DNA of 64,000 nucleotides, taken from contig JAQGBZ010000102.1 in assembly GCA_034687125.1 (NCBI GenBank), forward strand, positions 124,001 to 188,000, given 5' to 3'. Source of the DNA: Neelides folsomi. Its lineage: Eukaryota > Arthropoda > Collembola > Neelipleona > Neelidae. The notes under the pieces were generated by a model that saw only the letters and a program-made list of their open reading frames with translations, made no database searches and was not told the DNA's origin. Below, piece by piece: positions 27,086 to 40,100 of this stretch. A program made the position numbers and the translations under genes. Position 1 is the first letter of the stretch; each line of letters begins with the position of its first letter.

Positions 27086-28135
27086 CTCATAACAATAAGA
27101 TGCCCGCAGTGCCGCGCATCACTCAACGCCTCGCCTATCCTTTTAATATCAACCTTTTCTTGTGCTGACTGTACTTTCCTACCCTCCTCCAACCTCCCTC
27201 CTCCTTAACTAACAAAGCTATTTTAAAAAGGATTAACTTTAAACTCAACTCGCAACTTACAACACTCACAAAGTTTTAGTATTTTCCAATGCTGTAGTTT
27301 TATTACATTCAATATAAAAATATTTCTGTTTAAAGGACTTGATAATTAAACTTTATTAATTTCATCCAGACTATTGACAATGTGGGTTTTGCCAAGGAGG
27401 AGTCACAAAAACATTGAAATATTTTGTAAAAGTTGGCGAGTTTGAGTTTGACAAACGTTTCAATAGGAACGAATTTTCCAAAGATTTCCGACTTTGTCCA
27501 TTTTAGTAAAAGTCCATTTTAATCGGCCACTAACAATAAATAGATTCATTTCTTTGATATTGTTTACAAATTCTTTAAAGGATGCCGAAAAGACAATTCA
27601 ATGTAGAAATTAAACACTATGTCGTGATATTAAACGGTTTTTAATTTTTTAATTTTAATTCAGCCCACACTGTTGTAATAAGATCTAAAAGTCGACGGAT
27701 TACCGAAATTACACTGATATTTTATAAAGATAGACCAGCAATGGGTCCATTTAATAGTTTTCAATGAATAGAAGTTATCAACCCGTCGGGAGATGGCCCA
27801 TTGCTGGTATACTATATAATATACTATACTATATTGTACTATATTAATATATTATATTACTTAACTTTAAAGTGATCTAAAATTATAATTGTTTCATTTG
27901 AATATTGTAAATGTTAAAGAAATAAACATTCAGCATTGCATTGGAAAAACTAAAATCTGAAAACTGAGTTTGAGTTTAAAGTTAATCCCTTTTAAAATAG
28001 ACTTGTTGTTTGTGACGGAGGTACCTAACTACCTACTTAGCTAAATTAGTAAAAGTACACTTGACACAAGAAAAGTGTGGATAGGCGCGGTGTTGAGGGA
28101 TGTGCGGCACTGCGGGCATCCTATTGTTATATGAG
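27086..28135. repeat. 1-kb inverted-repeat element (MITE/foldback-like)
   Basis: The left arm (27086-27175) contains CTCATAACAATAAGATGCCC, then GCAGTGCCGCGCATC and CGCCTATCC. The right arm (about 28045-28135) is its reverse complement with scattered substitutions, and the similarity runs on through a TTTTCTTGTG/GTACTTT block. The interior is AT-rich, with a nested hairpin at 27731-27811 and an AT-rich satellite-like stretch at 27810-27870. No transposase ORF is present. Confidence 0.7.
27731..27811. repeat. Short inverted repeat nested inside the 1-kb element
   Basis: ACCAGCAATGGGTCCA (27734-27749) and TGGCCCATTGCTGGT (27794-27808) are near-perfect reverse complements separated by about 45 bp, with TA on both outer sides. 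It could be a tiny element inserted into the larger one, or an internal stem of it. Confidence 0.55.
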
Positions 28136-31100
28136 ATTTCCAAACTATGGAACTTCAAAGGATCAATTCATTAAGGAAAAAGGTCTAAAGTTCCCCAATG
28201 GTCTCATTCCATTTAATGAAGAAAACCCCATTATTGGAATTATAAAATGACCTCAAAGTTTCCGATACTTCAAAGAAAATTAGTTAGACGATAAAAAAGG
28301 ACCATTTATTAAATAGCTTTTACCCGGAGAGAGATCTGATAAAATCATCTCAAATTCTCTCTTTTATCTTTCATCTTGAGACACCTTCACTTTTGCTCCG
28401 TCTTTTTGTCGATACAATAAATCCTCATCAGGCAATGAAACTATATGTCTTCTCATACTTTTCTCACCCAAAACTACCCAGAATCTCTTGACCCATTTCC
28501 CCATGGGTATAAATCCATCTCTATCCGCATGAAGCTCTTAAGACTTAATCATCGATCAAGTCAAAAAATTCCAGGTGACTGAACCAAATCCTTGTAAGCT
28601 CAAACGAAATAACTTTTCTAACTCTCAAGAACAAAGTTCATGTTTTTTTCTTCAAACATACGAGTATTATTATCTATGTTATTATCTATGTATTGTATTG
28701 TACCATACATAAAACCTGATCCCAATACGCACAATGTATTAAAACAATTTTCTCCAAATTCAAGCACATCATAATAACTTACCCTCTAAGTAAACAATAA
28801 TGATAGCACATAATGAAATAAAATGTGCTAAGAGTTCATTAATTTGATAATTGATTTTAACTGTGAGGCATTTGTTTTTACATAAGTAGAATTTATTTCG
28901 CAAATATGAAAAGGAAAGAGTAATGAGATTTTATGAGCCATAGGTATGAAAATGAGCAACAAGGTCTTTTCTGTCAAAGGGACCAATTTTCAACTTTCCC
29001 ATGAATGTAATTAGTGTAATTGGAAGCTAATATTTGATTGAGGACATGTAATTAAGTTAGGAGAAAGTCAATAGACAACTTAATACTGAAGCGACCTGCT
29101 ACTTCAAAAGGGCCTGACAAACACAGAAGGGTTTGTTTGAGGCTGAGACTTAATATCCGATCTCTAATCTCTCCCTCTTGAGCCATCACACGTCATGAAA
29201 CTCGACAAATAGGAATTATGTACTGATAAATATTAACTTGCTCGAGGTACGATATTACTCGTATTTATTTCCCAAAGAACCACATCATAGCAAAGGCTTG
29301 GCATTTCCAATTTGCCTAGAAATTAAACAGCGTTGAGGATATTAAATTCATCTCTCCAACATTCCAAACTCGACAATGGCCAACACATAATCATGTATTT
29401 ATAATATTCCCCCCTTAATGACTTCACTCGAAACTAATAAAATTAGTGATAAATCATTCGGAACTTCAAATCAATCTTTGCCGGCAGTTTGATTCCAAAA
29501 AGTCGATCCGTAGTCTTAAAGTTAGTGTTTAATGGTAAACAAAATCACGATTTTTTAATCATGTTTACAAAAGAGGACCACCATTACTTCGTCAATACTA
29601 TGCACGTAGGATAATGTGTATCTACTACAATGAATATTTCAAAAGGAGTAATTTACTCTAATCATCTTATTAACAATAAGACATGCAGCGTAATATTATG
29701 TTATTACAAACTCATGTATGAATAATGAATTCTATATTGGATAGGACATGGACAGGTAATTGGTAGTTGCAATTCCTTCCGATTTTTTGTTATTGTCCCA
29801 TATGAGACATGGGGAGAACTCACAATATATAAATTGCAATTAACCAACGACTCCCACTTTCCATCTTAATGCTGTCATCAACCGTCTTGGCGAAGATGAG
29901 TAAGCCTCCATTAACGCTAATTATTTAATTTCCTCTCTTCTGTGACTTGCCTCCTACCTACTACGACGATAATGCGAAGAGAGCGGAGAGACTCGAGGGA
30001 AATCTCAAGAAAGTGTGTTATGAAACAACGTTTTTATACGACTCCCATCGACTTCTACACTCTTTGGATCCCAAACTTTAAAATTCGATTTAAATTTAAC
30101 TTTCAAAAAAGGCTTATTAAAGTTTAAGATGATATGTATGCAATTTACACACGAATGAGTATGTACTATATGTACACATTTATTAAAAACATATCATACA
30201 GGTATACCAAATAAATAGTTTTAATAGTACATTTATTCCAATATTATAACTTTATTTATCCCTTAAAAATAATTAAAAAACTTATGTTAGGCTCACTTAA
30301 GGTTTGAGTAAAATATAAATGCCTTGGATGAAGTTTGAAAGAATTAGGAATGGGAATGTCCGGTACAAAGCAGATTTTAAATCTTGTATACCAACTTCCC
30401 TATAAACATAAAAACGAGAGTAAAATTTCAGATTGGCCATTCCGCATCGTTTTCACATGACTTGAGCATACATATGGGGCGCTTAAAGGTCGATCTTTTG
30501 GCAAAAACGAGAAAGGAATCCTCAAAAAGCTTCATGACGTGTTTCGCGGAATACCGCTATAGGAAGGGAAATAGAAATGAAAGAAATAGAATACAACTAA
30601 AATGGTTCATAAAATGACCTTCTGAGGAGTTTAATGAGAAAGAATCTCAAGCATTATGGAACTAGGAAAAATAAAAGTCTCCTGCTATAAACAGTACCTT
30701 TTTATCATTTGCTCACAAAAACTATACCAGCTATTAAATGCATTGCTATATTCAATATTATCCACGAGACAATTGAACATTCGTAGTATCAGCACAAAAC
30801 GCATAGTTAAAACATCTAAAGTTCTTACACGGAAGTTTTTTTCATGGGGACTTTCAATTCGTCATGATATATAAATTTGAATTGCATTATTTTTGGTTAG
30901 TTAATATTTTTATATTATAGCCCTTTTTATATAATTTATTTTTTTCAAATTAAATATCTAACAATAAGTAAAAGTACATTGATGCACATTTAGATAAGAA
31001 GTTATACATATATTACAAGTTAATAGAAAATAACCTCATTGTTTCAGCCAGAAGGAGTGAAGCGAAGCGGAAATCGAATAGCACCTTCAAAGAAGGAAAG

Positions 31101-31193
31101 AGATCAGAGAGATCTCATCTGGGAACGCGAGAAACGAGGATTGAAAAAGAAGGAACTTGAACTATAGCTCCTCGTTCATGTGAGAACTATGGG

Positions 31194-34100
31194 ATGGGTC
31201 GAGGTCGTCTCCGTCGTGGATTCTCTTTAGAAGTCATCTTTGAAGAAGACTCTGACTTCTGCTCCCATTTGGTAAATGTTTATTATTTCTTATTTTCGAA
31301 ATAGCATCTTCCAAGTAAAGCAAAAATATCTTGTTCTTTCGAGATATTTAATAAATACAAGAGGCTACTTAACCCAGGGGGCTAAACTGAAACATATCAT
31401 ACATAGCTTTAAATTGACTATTAAGTACAGGTAATACTTATATGAATGTGTGTGTTCTCTCAAATAAAGTTATGTTTGCGAATTTGAATAGAGAGTGTTT
31501 GCGTAGGCTCAAATATTAAAATTCTTTTGAATAGTTTGAATGCGCATTTAACGAATGAGTAACTGAGAACCGACCAAGCGCTACTACTAACAATAAGTAA
31601 ATGAAAGATAAGGATCTTTTACATAAAAGAATACAGAGCAAATAAGGTAATTTGGTTAGTTGAAGTGGATATACCATTAGTTTGAAGACTTTTAGGGATC
31701 AATTTGCAAAATTTTCCCATTAGCAAACTATGAAGGAAGGAGGGAGAGGATGGGAGCAAATGAATATGCATATTATTGTAAATAAAGGGTAATGAAATCT
31801 TCAGTTTTATTCTAACTCAAGTCTCGTGGAGTGTTCTTCGTTTGATAAATGATTAATAGACTTCATAACATTATCAGGACTCGCTCGACTCCCGGGGGAT
31901 ACGAAGAGATTGCAGAGACCGAGAAGAGTTCTCCATCGACAGTCTCTGGGACGAGTTTCACCAACATCATCATCTCAAAGGAAGGACCAGTGGAGGAATC
32001 AAAGATCAAACTTTCTTCCCCAATCCACAAACTCAATTTAACGGATTTGACGACATAAGGTAATTTATTAACCATGCAATTATGCCCATACAATACATCT
32101 TTTATCTCGGGGAACTGAAAATTAAAATTATTAATTAACGCGAGTGGTATTCAATTCCTGGTTCAAATTGGGATAAAATAAACATGTCATTTCATAACCA
32201 TATGTTGGTCCCCAATTGTTCCGGTTTAATTTATCGTTCGTTAGATCCAAGTTGAGAGATTCAGTTGGGCATTGAATTCCCATATTTAAGGATTTGGAAA
32301 AGATGGGGATAGGAAGTATTTCTCATAACTCATGTCACATGGGAAATGCCCTGAAAGTAATGCGATGAAATATATGTCTCTTCACTTTGTTGAGAAAACT
32401 CTGAAGCTCAAGTGATGCCTTTAAAACTTTCGCAAGAGCCAAAGATCCAAGATATTAAAAGGATATTTATGGAATCTGACGATAAAACGTCCATCGCTTC
32501 ATTACTTATTTATCATGCATTATAAACTTAAACTCTTTGCCAATTGAAGGAAGTCTTGTAAATTTTTATCACGAATCTTTATGAAGTTTTGGAGATGATC
32601 ATAAATCAATATCTGATAAATATATCTGTACGTAAGGTAGACGAAGACATTTTATACTTTACGAGCCCTCGATAAACGTAGCTAAAATCGAAAACAGAAA
32701 TTGAAATTTCTTGTGAAGCGGAAGGAAGATTCCCATTTCTCTCTATTGAGTCCATCTCTTTATTGCTTTATATACGAATTTCATTTTCTGGGGATATCAA
32801 ACAATTTTCTATTCTTCCCATACACTTCAATTCAATGCGACAAAATGAAATTCCATAAGTCCCCTCTTGTCAATTGAATGAAAATGGAAAATGCCCTCGG
32901 AAGAAAACTATTGATCTTTTGTTCATCCTCATTTTAACCCATTAACGAGTTGATCTTATATGAAAAGGCCAGTATAATATAACCGCATACATAATAAATC
33001 CATATAAATAAAAAGAATTATTACTTGGGTCGTGATGAAGGAAATAATTGGAGAATCGGAGTTTTGAGGAAGTCAAAAAGAATCTTTATCAAGTTGTGCC
33101 CGCAGACAATGGGAGAATATAGTAGAAAAGTCCCAAGAATGAGAATTCTTCTTCAGAAGTTCAAAAAACATTTGTCATTAAGCCATTTGGACCTTGGAAC
33201 TCCTCCATGCCCTGGAACTGAGAAACTCATTGGAAGAAATTCTTTTGTAAGTTTATAAGGAAGCGTATAAGGATTTCTCGTTGGGTAATATAAAGACGTA
33301 ATCCTTTATCTTAAATCTGTACAATTCTATTCCTTTCCTTAACCATCAAATGCACAGGAGTATTGTGGTGTCTTAGAAGCAACTCTATAACCATATATCT
33401 ACTTGCATAGATACATAATACTTTTGGTTAATAGTTAATACCAACTCTCCCGAATCCGCTCCGAACTCGCCTTTTGCATTATTCCAATATCGACAAAAGG
33501 AGTCAAGTAAATCGACCTCATACATAAACCACGGTGCTATAAGAAAACCTTATTCCAGAGACAAGGGGCATACATTGTGTGGGTAGAAGAACTCTGGCAC
33601 ATAATTACTTATGTTGGAAGTTTGAAGGAAGAAGTCCCTTGGCACTTGGTCACTCCGACTCCTCGTCTCCTCTCATAACTCTCTCATCGCATTAAACCTT
33701 TTTTTCACTTGGCACTAGTCCTTTTAAGGTCTAGCAAGCCCTTGGAATTCTCATCCACCTGAGTGACAAGATGACCCTACAAGAGTGCTAGAAGACAGAC
33801 GGGATTATTATAGAGAATGGTTCAAGAAATCTAATCTTCTCCCAGACATCCTCTGGCACCTTCAACCCTATAGTATAAGAATCGGTTCTCTCAATAGCCT
33901 TTTCCTATACCCAAACTGGGCACAAACTCTTTATAAACTTCAGATTCGAAAAAATCTAATCATCGAGAAAGGAACCATTAAATTTTATTGACTAACGGAA
34001 AGGACAATTAGTATTATTACCCGAACCGCGTTTTCAAATGTACATTACAATTAACCATTTAATTGTAAAAATGTAGCCAATTTAAATGAAAAAAATTTGA

Positions 34101-37100
34101 GGCCGCATAAATTTTGTAGTCAAGTCGGCAGTCTATACATAATTGAGGGAATAGGGGCGGATTAACGGAAAATGAAACGGATTCGAAACAAATGAATTTT
34201 TAAGGCGGCTTTATTATAATGAAGCGGTGGAATCGATTAATCGATCTTCAGTATAATCAAGTCAGTTTATGTGTTTAGAAGGTTCTCTTGAGTTTGTTTG
34301 GGCCACGTAATTAACACGAGAGAAGGATTATGGAAGGAAAAGTGTTCCACTGGAGCATTTACACACAACCAAATGTTCCAGAGATTCCGTCTGCCTGCCC
34401 TTATGCTTTCCCACTCCGCCCGAATAACGAGTAATGAGGAAGAAAGAAAGGAAATGAGAGAATTCCATATACTCGTTCAGCTTTTATTGCCCACACCATA
34501 AGTGTTCTATTCTCAAAGCATAAATATTTATAATCTCCAATATATCTTCACTCCTTTTAGGCAAATATAAATTATATGACAGCTGATAAAACTTTATAAA
34601 TATCGAACTCATTATAATCAATTTCCTCACGTAATTTCACAGATTAAATTCTCCAGGAATATGCAATTTAAATTAAGCCCCGCCGAATAGAATCAAACTT
34701 GATTCGGCCATATCTAGTTCCACAGTCCAATTAGTGAGGATTAAGAAGTGGGTTAAAATAAATTAAAATGAATCTTTCCATGTATCTCGCTTTCTAAACT
34801 GAGCCTCTCTCTTAATCTCCTCCATCTACCACTCTATCAAGATAATAGAAAAGAGCCTCATTCCATTTTTTTCCATTCTTACTCTCCAGCAATGGAGAGT
34901 CGTCAGATCTCTCAAATCTGCATAATGAAATTAGACGCTCAATCATCCTCCAAATTTGATGATACAATGCCCATTGTAAATACCATAAGGCCATCACCAA
35001 ACAAAATAAAATGAAACAAGAGCCTTCTAAACGATCCCTCCTTATTTTCTACGTGATCATACTCTTAAAATATCTTATGTTAATGAATAATATTTTTCAC
35101 GTGAGTTGAGTGAATTGAAAGAAACCATCTTATAAAAACTAGACAATATTGGTACATTCAAACCTCTTATTTGTATACTCGTATTAAAAATATAAAAAAT
35201 AACACATCACAGTCCTTAAAATATGGTATTGAATAAAATGTTCGAAAAAACTCATAAAGATTTTAAAAACTACATACATAAATGTAAACTATCTATTTAT
35301 TACCTACCTATGCAGGAATTTAGAATAATGCTAATAAAACTTAATACACAGTAGATATACCATATTATTTGTATGTAATAAAAAAAATATATAAAAAATA
35401 AATAAATGAGCTTTTAGAGAACAAAGAAGTGTAGTTAATAAATAGGAAAAGTAATTTGCTTTGTGTCTCCACTCAAATGCGATGAAAGGTTTAATTGACA
35501 AAGGAGGAGTCAGCCATACTTGAAATTGAAATTCTCTTTGAGGGCCAAGTTAGAGAGCATGTAATTGGAGTTCTTATCTCTTTTCAGTGACATGGAGTTT
35601 GTCGAATGGGACGAGTTTTCCCCAGAAGAAGAACGAGGAGAAAGAGAAGCCTCAGTCCCACGCTCAGCCTCAACTAACTCTGCTGGCATGTAAGTCAATA
35701 GACCCGAGCTTATGACTTTTTAAATTAAAACTTCAAATGCATGTTTACATCTTCAGGGAGATGGATAAAGCGGTAAAGATGAGTTTTATACCAAGAACTT
35801 GTTATACGCTTCATAGACTTTTCGCAAAGTCCTGAATGCTCTTAACCTGCTAGTGCTTAAAATGATAATCGTCTCAAGTTGAAAAGTTTGTGAAGGAAGC
35901 TAAAGTTGAAAATGAGCGTGGACTTAAAGCTTCCAGCTTTTGATATAGTTCATATAAGTTAGAAGGATTGATGAGACAAATGATGAATGGGTTTAGCGGA
36001 AATGGTCGTCGGAGTCGAGTCTCGAGACGAGAGATTCTTGAACGAAACTGGCAACTCGGGTCGGAAGAAGAAGACGGCGATTCGGATGACACAGTGAAAA
36101 GGAAAATTGTTGACAAGACGGATCGTTGCTGGGAAAGGGAAGAAGACCGAATCGGATGGAACACTTACATTTCCCAAGACGAGACTGATTCCTCTGACAA
36201 TTATGCTTTTGCTGACCCTGCCGACGATGTGACTTCTTTCGCTTCTACATCCTTTGACTCAAGGTTTTCTTAACAAACCAATTTTATGTTTCACAACCGC
36301 ACACTCCACATAACTTATCCGTTTCACAACCCACAGATTCTATTTATGCAATAATAAATACTCTGTAAATACTTTTGCCATTAAACTCAATAACTCTAAC
36401 AAATAAAATTCTGTGAACGCTTTTGCTTTTGTATGTAAGTAGTGATTTTTTCTCTACTCAAAAAAGAATAAATCAAATATTCCATGCGTTGAATACCAAT
36501 AATCATTTTATAGCAATAATCGTGGTTGTGACATTATATCAACTATGACATTTGATTGATTAAAGCCACAAAGTGATCCTAATATAATATTTTGGGTCGA
36601 AACGTAGGGATATAATAAAAGCCCAGTATGCATATCCAAACCAGACATTTGTATGCTTAAGGTTTGTATGTTTAAAATGACATTTGGAAATGTCGAAAAG
36701 CCAAAGCTGTTTGTCTCCTTTTAATGTGAAGTTGCTTTCATGGTCTCCATTCGTTTGTTTCATGAATGTATGCAAACGTAAACTTAATTCGGACATTTAA
36801 ATTTGTACAAATATTCCAACTTTTGCACAATAGCTAGACAACCAAGTCTGGTAATGTAAAGAGAATGAAAACGGGTATTTGATTTCTAGCCCCAGTTCGC
36901 CAAACGGGTGTAAAGAGGAGAAGATTCTGAGCATCCCAATCCGATCCACCCGCGCATCGCTGGATGTGAATGGAGATGATCAAATAGAATTTGACGGGAA
37001 GAAGAAAACCCCCTCCGACCCACCCGCATCCCTCTTGACAACGGATGTGAAGAAGGTGCGGGCATTATTCGAGCTCCAAACAACTCCTCCGACAATCCAA

Positions 37101-40100
37101 CTTCCCTCGGGAGTTAAAGATGGGAAAAGGCGGCTCGACAACGGAGACAATCAAAAAAATCAAGAGAGTGAGAATGAAAGAAAGACGAGCGAAACCAGGG
37201 AGAGGAGAGAAGCGGACTTTCTCACTCTCGCCAGCGGGACCGGATTTGTCTCGTCCATTCGCTCGGCCTTCAGCCAAATGAGTATCAATCAATTGGCAAA
37301 ACATGATTTCCTCGACCTCCTCAGCAATGACAAAGTGGTGATTGAAGAAGCGCCAGACATTTTTCAAACCCTTCGTTCAAGGTTAATAACGACCATCATT
37401 TTTCTCTACCTACCCTTTTCTTTACATTCAACTCATTCATTAAATCAGAAGGCATTCCTCTGGGTTAATTAAAATTCATTGTGCATTGTCCTCATCTTTA
37501 ACATTCCTAATTTAGCTAAATTCCAGCTAAATTTCCCAAAGGCGAAAAAGGTTGCGAAAGAGGAAAAATAGCTTTAAATTATTAATACAAGTATAGTTGT
37601 GTAGAATATTTATGTAATGTCGCACGATTAATGTTTCATTTGGGCTGGAAGAAAAATTATTCCAAAGGAATATTTTTTTGATAACGTAGATTTAAATATT
37701 TACAACGCGTCTAAAGAATTTATATTAAACCTTATTCACCATTCTTTAAAATCTTCAAAATTATCATTCCTCCACGTTTGTAGTTTGGAAGGACTATTGG
37801 CATTTGAAGAATTTTGATTTTTCCCTTTAGAATTCCATCATAAAATGGCCTGGGCTGGGTCGTAAATCACATATTTAATAAATATTTTATTCCCCAATTT
37901 TCATTCAGAGAGTTTATTGTACGGAGCAAACATACGTATAGTATTAGGTGTGTTGCAGGTTATAAAAATATTTTACACTTTATTTTTTAATATTGCCAAG
38001 GTTTTCAGACAGATTCTTCTCCATCAAATAGGAATTTAGGATAATTGACGAATTCCTCCACATTCTGGGTTTAATGAGCCCAGTATAATTTGATTAAAAA
38101 AGGAAAAACAGTCTAACATTATCCAAGCAAGATCTGGCAATTGAGGTACAATATTGTACACATTTAAGGCCATGAGAGATCGGATTAAAATGAGATATAC
38201 AATATCCAATACATTTAAATGCAAACACATTTGATACTTTCCAGATGCAAGGGAAAATGGGCAAACACATTTCCCATGCAGTATTTTGAGGTTTTGAGTG
38301 AAAGTTGACAGGTGTGTTAAAGCATTTCTCTTCTATCAGTAGTCTTTGGTCAGAAAGGAGTCTGGAAAAGAAATTTTATTGGAACTGACGGTGCAGCTCG
38401 GGGCTTACGAGCACAATACAATTTATACGATCCGATACAGAAAAGCACGTCAGTGTGAAGAGTCGAAATGCCGATATAACATGCATATAAAGATATCCCG
38501 TGTACTAAAGAGCTCTCCCGGCGTAGAAACTTATTGATTTCCCTTTAACTCTTTGCCGCAATTTGAAAAGAAATAGGTTCCGCTGTTGGGCCATCCTCTT
38601 ATCTCATCTTCACTTCCAAGTTCGTAAATCCTCTAATGTGCTTAACTTTTATATACTCTTGTGCTTTCCATATTAACCTTCCCACGACTTAATTCTTAAT
38701 CCTCTGCTTTCTATTCCTTAATTTGCTTTTAAATCCTAGGAGAATTGAGTTCTTACACATTCACACAATCACTCCCTTTTTAATTACATTTTCCTCTCCG
38801 ACTATTACATTTTCCAACGACTATGAGAATTATGAAAAGCAAGTAAGAATTTATTTTCCCGCTTCGTACACTCGTATACTTACATGATGGTATACAACTT
38901 TCTTAAAAAGAATAAATTAAAATACTTTCGAATAAATTACGTTAGGTTTAGTGCCTTTGGCCTTATGGGATTAATCTGAACGATGGTCTCTGGAGTTCAA
39001 ATAGGTATTAGAGTGAGGAAAGTCGAATTACCTGCATCAATAATTAAATAAAAAGTTTAGGAAATGAAAAATTGAGTTCCAAAGAAAGTGATCGATTTGG
39101 GGGGTTGAACTACGCCAAGCCCTACATTTGCCCATTTGAACTCTACGAAACTCCTGATCGAAATTGGATCATCAGGGGACCGAGAAATGAAACTCGTTTC
39201 CAGTTACGGCAAATCAACCCCATTTGTTAAGGTGAAAAGGGGATTTCTCCAACTAGACAAGCACTAACAAAAAGGCGTATTTAGCAATCCCAAACCCCTC
39301 CCAGCCTTTTACGACAAGACTGAATTTATAAAAACTTCACGACTGAGCAATTAATATCCTTTGAAATTGACCCAATCTTACGTGCTGGGACTCGAGATAA
39401 ACTCTCTGATAAATCTCGAAACACTTGTCACTTGCAATAAAAGCCACATCATTTTGGAACAATTTCCAAGAAACATTCTCTTGTAATTTTAAACATAAAA
39501 ATAATAAACCTTCTCTAAAAGATGGAAAAAGATACATACCTAGGCATTACTTTAAGTGTATTGCAGTATGTGTTAAATGTATTATACAAGTTCTTCCTAA
39601 ACAGATGTTCTAATTCTAAATACCCATTAGGTCTACATACATATTAGGTATGTAATAAAGTGAAATACATTCATATCAGTAGGTTAGTTAGTACTATGTA
39701 TTTAATACGATGCAATAAAGGCAAGAAAATAGACTATATTTTTAGGAACCCTCTTTCCTCTAGGTCAGTGTAGACTACTGATAGTATGCGGTGCATATAA
39801 GTAGTTAGTTAGATACGTAAATATACAGATTATGTCTATCACGCTTAGTTATAATCTTCAACGCGTGCTTTTGCCTATAAGCTCACTGCGGCTTTCTCCA
39901 CTCTTTCTCCCCCGGTTTCGGATTTGAGGAAGACAGCGGCTATTCCATTTCTCATTTCGTACACGGAACGAGAAGAACTCCCATTCTTTTTAATATAATA
40001 CTCACGAGGTCCCAGTTGGGTTAGTCGGAGCATTAACTATCATCCGACTCCGTATCAATCTAACGTTCCTCTCTCCACTCGATACACTCCCATTTCCCTT

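Larger units (their letters stand above)
11244..31047. other. Large MCU intron, left portion (also 5' region of the nested gene)
   Basis: No protein-coding exon that I can support. The scattered ORFs of 60-130 codons lack splice-compatible boundaries, recognisable domains and conserved-looking composition. The region holds two inverted-repeat elements, two dinucleotide microsatellites, and candidate promoter or noncoding first-exon signals at 12833 and 18990-19269, which are listed separately. Confidence 0.55.

Noticed and set aside
31849..32058. 69-codon plus-strand ORF starting MINRLHNIIRTRSTPGG
   Set aside because: It overlaps exon 2 of the nested gene in another frame and ends in TAA at the splice donor. 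The frame opened by joining 31271 to 31878 is also open and continues in phase into 35588, so that frame is preferred.
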